From Candidatus Limnocylindrales bacterium (GTDB lineage Bacteria > Desulfobacterota > Binatia > UBA1149 > CAITLU01): a stretch of DNA of 64,000 bases. Each line of letters starts with the position of its first letter. The first letter of the stretch is position 1. Location of the stretch: NCBI GenBank assembly GCA_035626395.1, contig DASPNR010000031.1, positions 496,001-560,000 of the forward strand. Direction: 5' to 3'. Below are positions 63,409-64,000 of this stretch, one piece after another. A program made the translations under genes and the position numbers. Under the pieces are notes generated by a model that did not search any database, was not told the origin of the DNA, and worked only from the letters and a program-made list of their open reading frames with translations.

Positions 63409-63630
63409 TTACTTGCGCATGCTCTTGTGGAAGAGCGCCTCCTGCTTTTCGGAGGCGACACTGGCGCGGTCGGCTGCCGCTTCGGCGCGATTGGCCGCAG
63501 CCTCGGCACGATTGGCGGCCTCTTCGATCCGCTGCAGGTCATCCGAGGTCACCGAGTCGCTGCTCTTGGCCGCGCAACCGGCGGCGACCACTGCGACGGC
63601 AAGTGCTGCAAAGGCTGTTTTCCAGTTCAT
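63409..63630 (-). CDS. Alanine-zipper (Lpp/OprI-like) lipoprotein
   Basis: The ATG ending at 63630, with AAGGAG upstream, gives 73 residues. A signal peptide with lipobox AAGC is followed by heptad-like repeats (AANRAEAAANRAEAAADRAS) typical of trimeric alanine zippers, ending in KSMRK. The final Lys could attach to peptidoglycan as in Lpp. A structural envelope lipoprotein is the best reading. Confidence 0.85.
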   Translation of the reverse strand: MNWKTAFAALAVAVVAAGCAAKSSDSVTSDDLQRIEEAANRAEAAANRAEAAADRASVASEKQEALFHKSMRK

Positions 63631-63872
63631 CTCGATGCGCTCCTTGTTTCGTGTCGTATGCGCGGCCGGCGCGGGCTTCCGCGCCTGCCACGGTCCCGGA
63701 CTTCTCGGACGAGAGCCACCCCCGCGCGGCGCACGGAAAATAAGCCCAGGTATGGTCATTTGACAAATCCCGCGCGCGCCCTCGGCCGCAGCTGCGCAGG
63801 CTTGCCGATGAACGCGGGAACGGCGTCGGTCGGCGGCCCGATCGCGAGGACGGCTGTTTGGAAGAGGCGAGC

Positions 63873-64000
63873 ATGCATCGCTATCATCCCGCGATGGCAG
63901 TCAGTCGGCGGCGATGGATTCAGCGACGCGGCATCGCTGCCGGCACCGGCATCGGATGGCCCGAGCTGCTGGCGGCGGCGTTCGCCATCGCCCTGTATCT
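63873..64000 (+). CDS. Start of an unidentified ORF cut by the window edge
   Basis: An ATG with GAAGAGGCGA upstream opens a frame to the window end (42 codons). It encodes a basic N-terminus followed by the beginning of a hydrophobic segment (WPELLAAAFAIALY), suggesting a membrane protein. Too short to identify. Confidence 0.45.
   Translation, partial: MHRYHPAMAVSRRRWIQRRGIAAGTGIGWPELLAAAFAIALY

Overview
The window is very GC-rich chromosomal DNA, densely packed with genes on both strands. GTG and TTG starts and 1- to 11-base gene overlaps are common. It looks like a Gram-negative bacterium: there are lipoproteins, a porin-2-like N-terminal motif, an RND exporter and a molybdate ABC system. 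The gene mix (CaiB/BaiF racemase, acyl-CoA dehydrogenases, tandem MaoC, CofC for coenzyme F420, phosphoketolase with acetate kinase) fits an uncultured lineage of the former Deltaproteobacteria or Binatota type. That placement is inference from gene content. I see no rRNA, tRNA, CRISPR array, phage or insertion sequence, and no gene-free stretch longer than about 260 bases.

Layout. 1-7343: the end of an alpha-methylacyl-CoA racemase, a secreted esterase, two Nudix hydrolases, then a nitrilase-type glutaminase and an NAD+ synthetase, followed by rsmI. 7512-18908: SGNH hydrolase, a restriction-fold-like hypothetical, ligA-acyP, a ComEA-like protein, a response regulator, a beta-propeller lipoprotein, a standalone THUMP protein, a zinc dehydrogenase and an AI-2E family permease. 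19125-22090: a TetR-acad-acad operon. 22266-36748: tandem AhpD-like protein, V4R-like protein, trmJ, monooxygenase, an RND exporter fused to a cyclic-nucleotide domain, alcohol dehydrogenase, MaoC, ygfZ, permease, gamma-glutamylcyclotransferase and a TauD-like dioxygenase. 36941-40589: modABC, a two-cluster ferredoxin and a small membrane protein. 40681-43884: the oxidative pentose phosphate operon gnd-zwf-pgl. 43942-51853: ychJ, an AAA+ activator, a Crp/Fnr regulator, a divergent lipoxygenase and a large class III cyclase-ATPase-TPR protein. 51986-57202: xfp-ackA, fluoride channel and cofC. 57309-63341: rsmD-coaD, aminotransferase, acyltransferase, Nudix and two tandem zinc dehydrogenases. 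The window ends with an alanine-zipper lipoprotein and the start of an unidentified ORF.

The most striking object is at 3138-6393. The glutaminase and synthetase halves of glutamine-dependent NAD+ synthetase, usually one fused polypeptide, are separate neighbouring genes here. Each carries a roughly 200-290 residue charged, low-complexity extension at exactly the end where the fused enzyme would be joined: an Arg/Gly/Asp-rich tail on the glutaminase C-terminus, and a Lys-rich then Asp-rich stretch on the synthetase N-terminus. A plausible reading is electrostatic tethering or co-condensation of the two subunits. Several other proteins here (phosphoketolase, ModA, YgfZ, esterase) also carry low-complexity additions, so neutral expansion is the competing explanation.

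A second cluster of interest (44450-51853) combines a sigma-54-type activator with a degenerate GAFTGA loop, a Crp/Fnr regulator, a lipoxygenase with an altered first metal-ligand region, and a cyclase with an Asn-to-His change in its active site.
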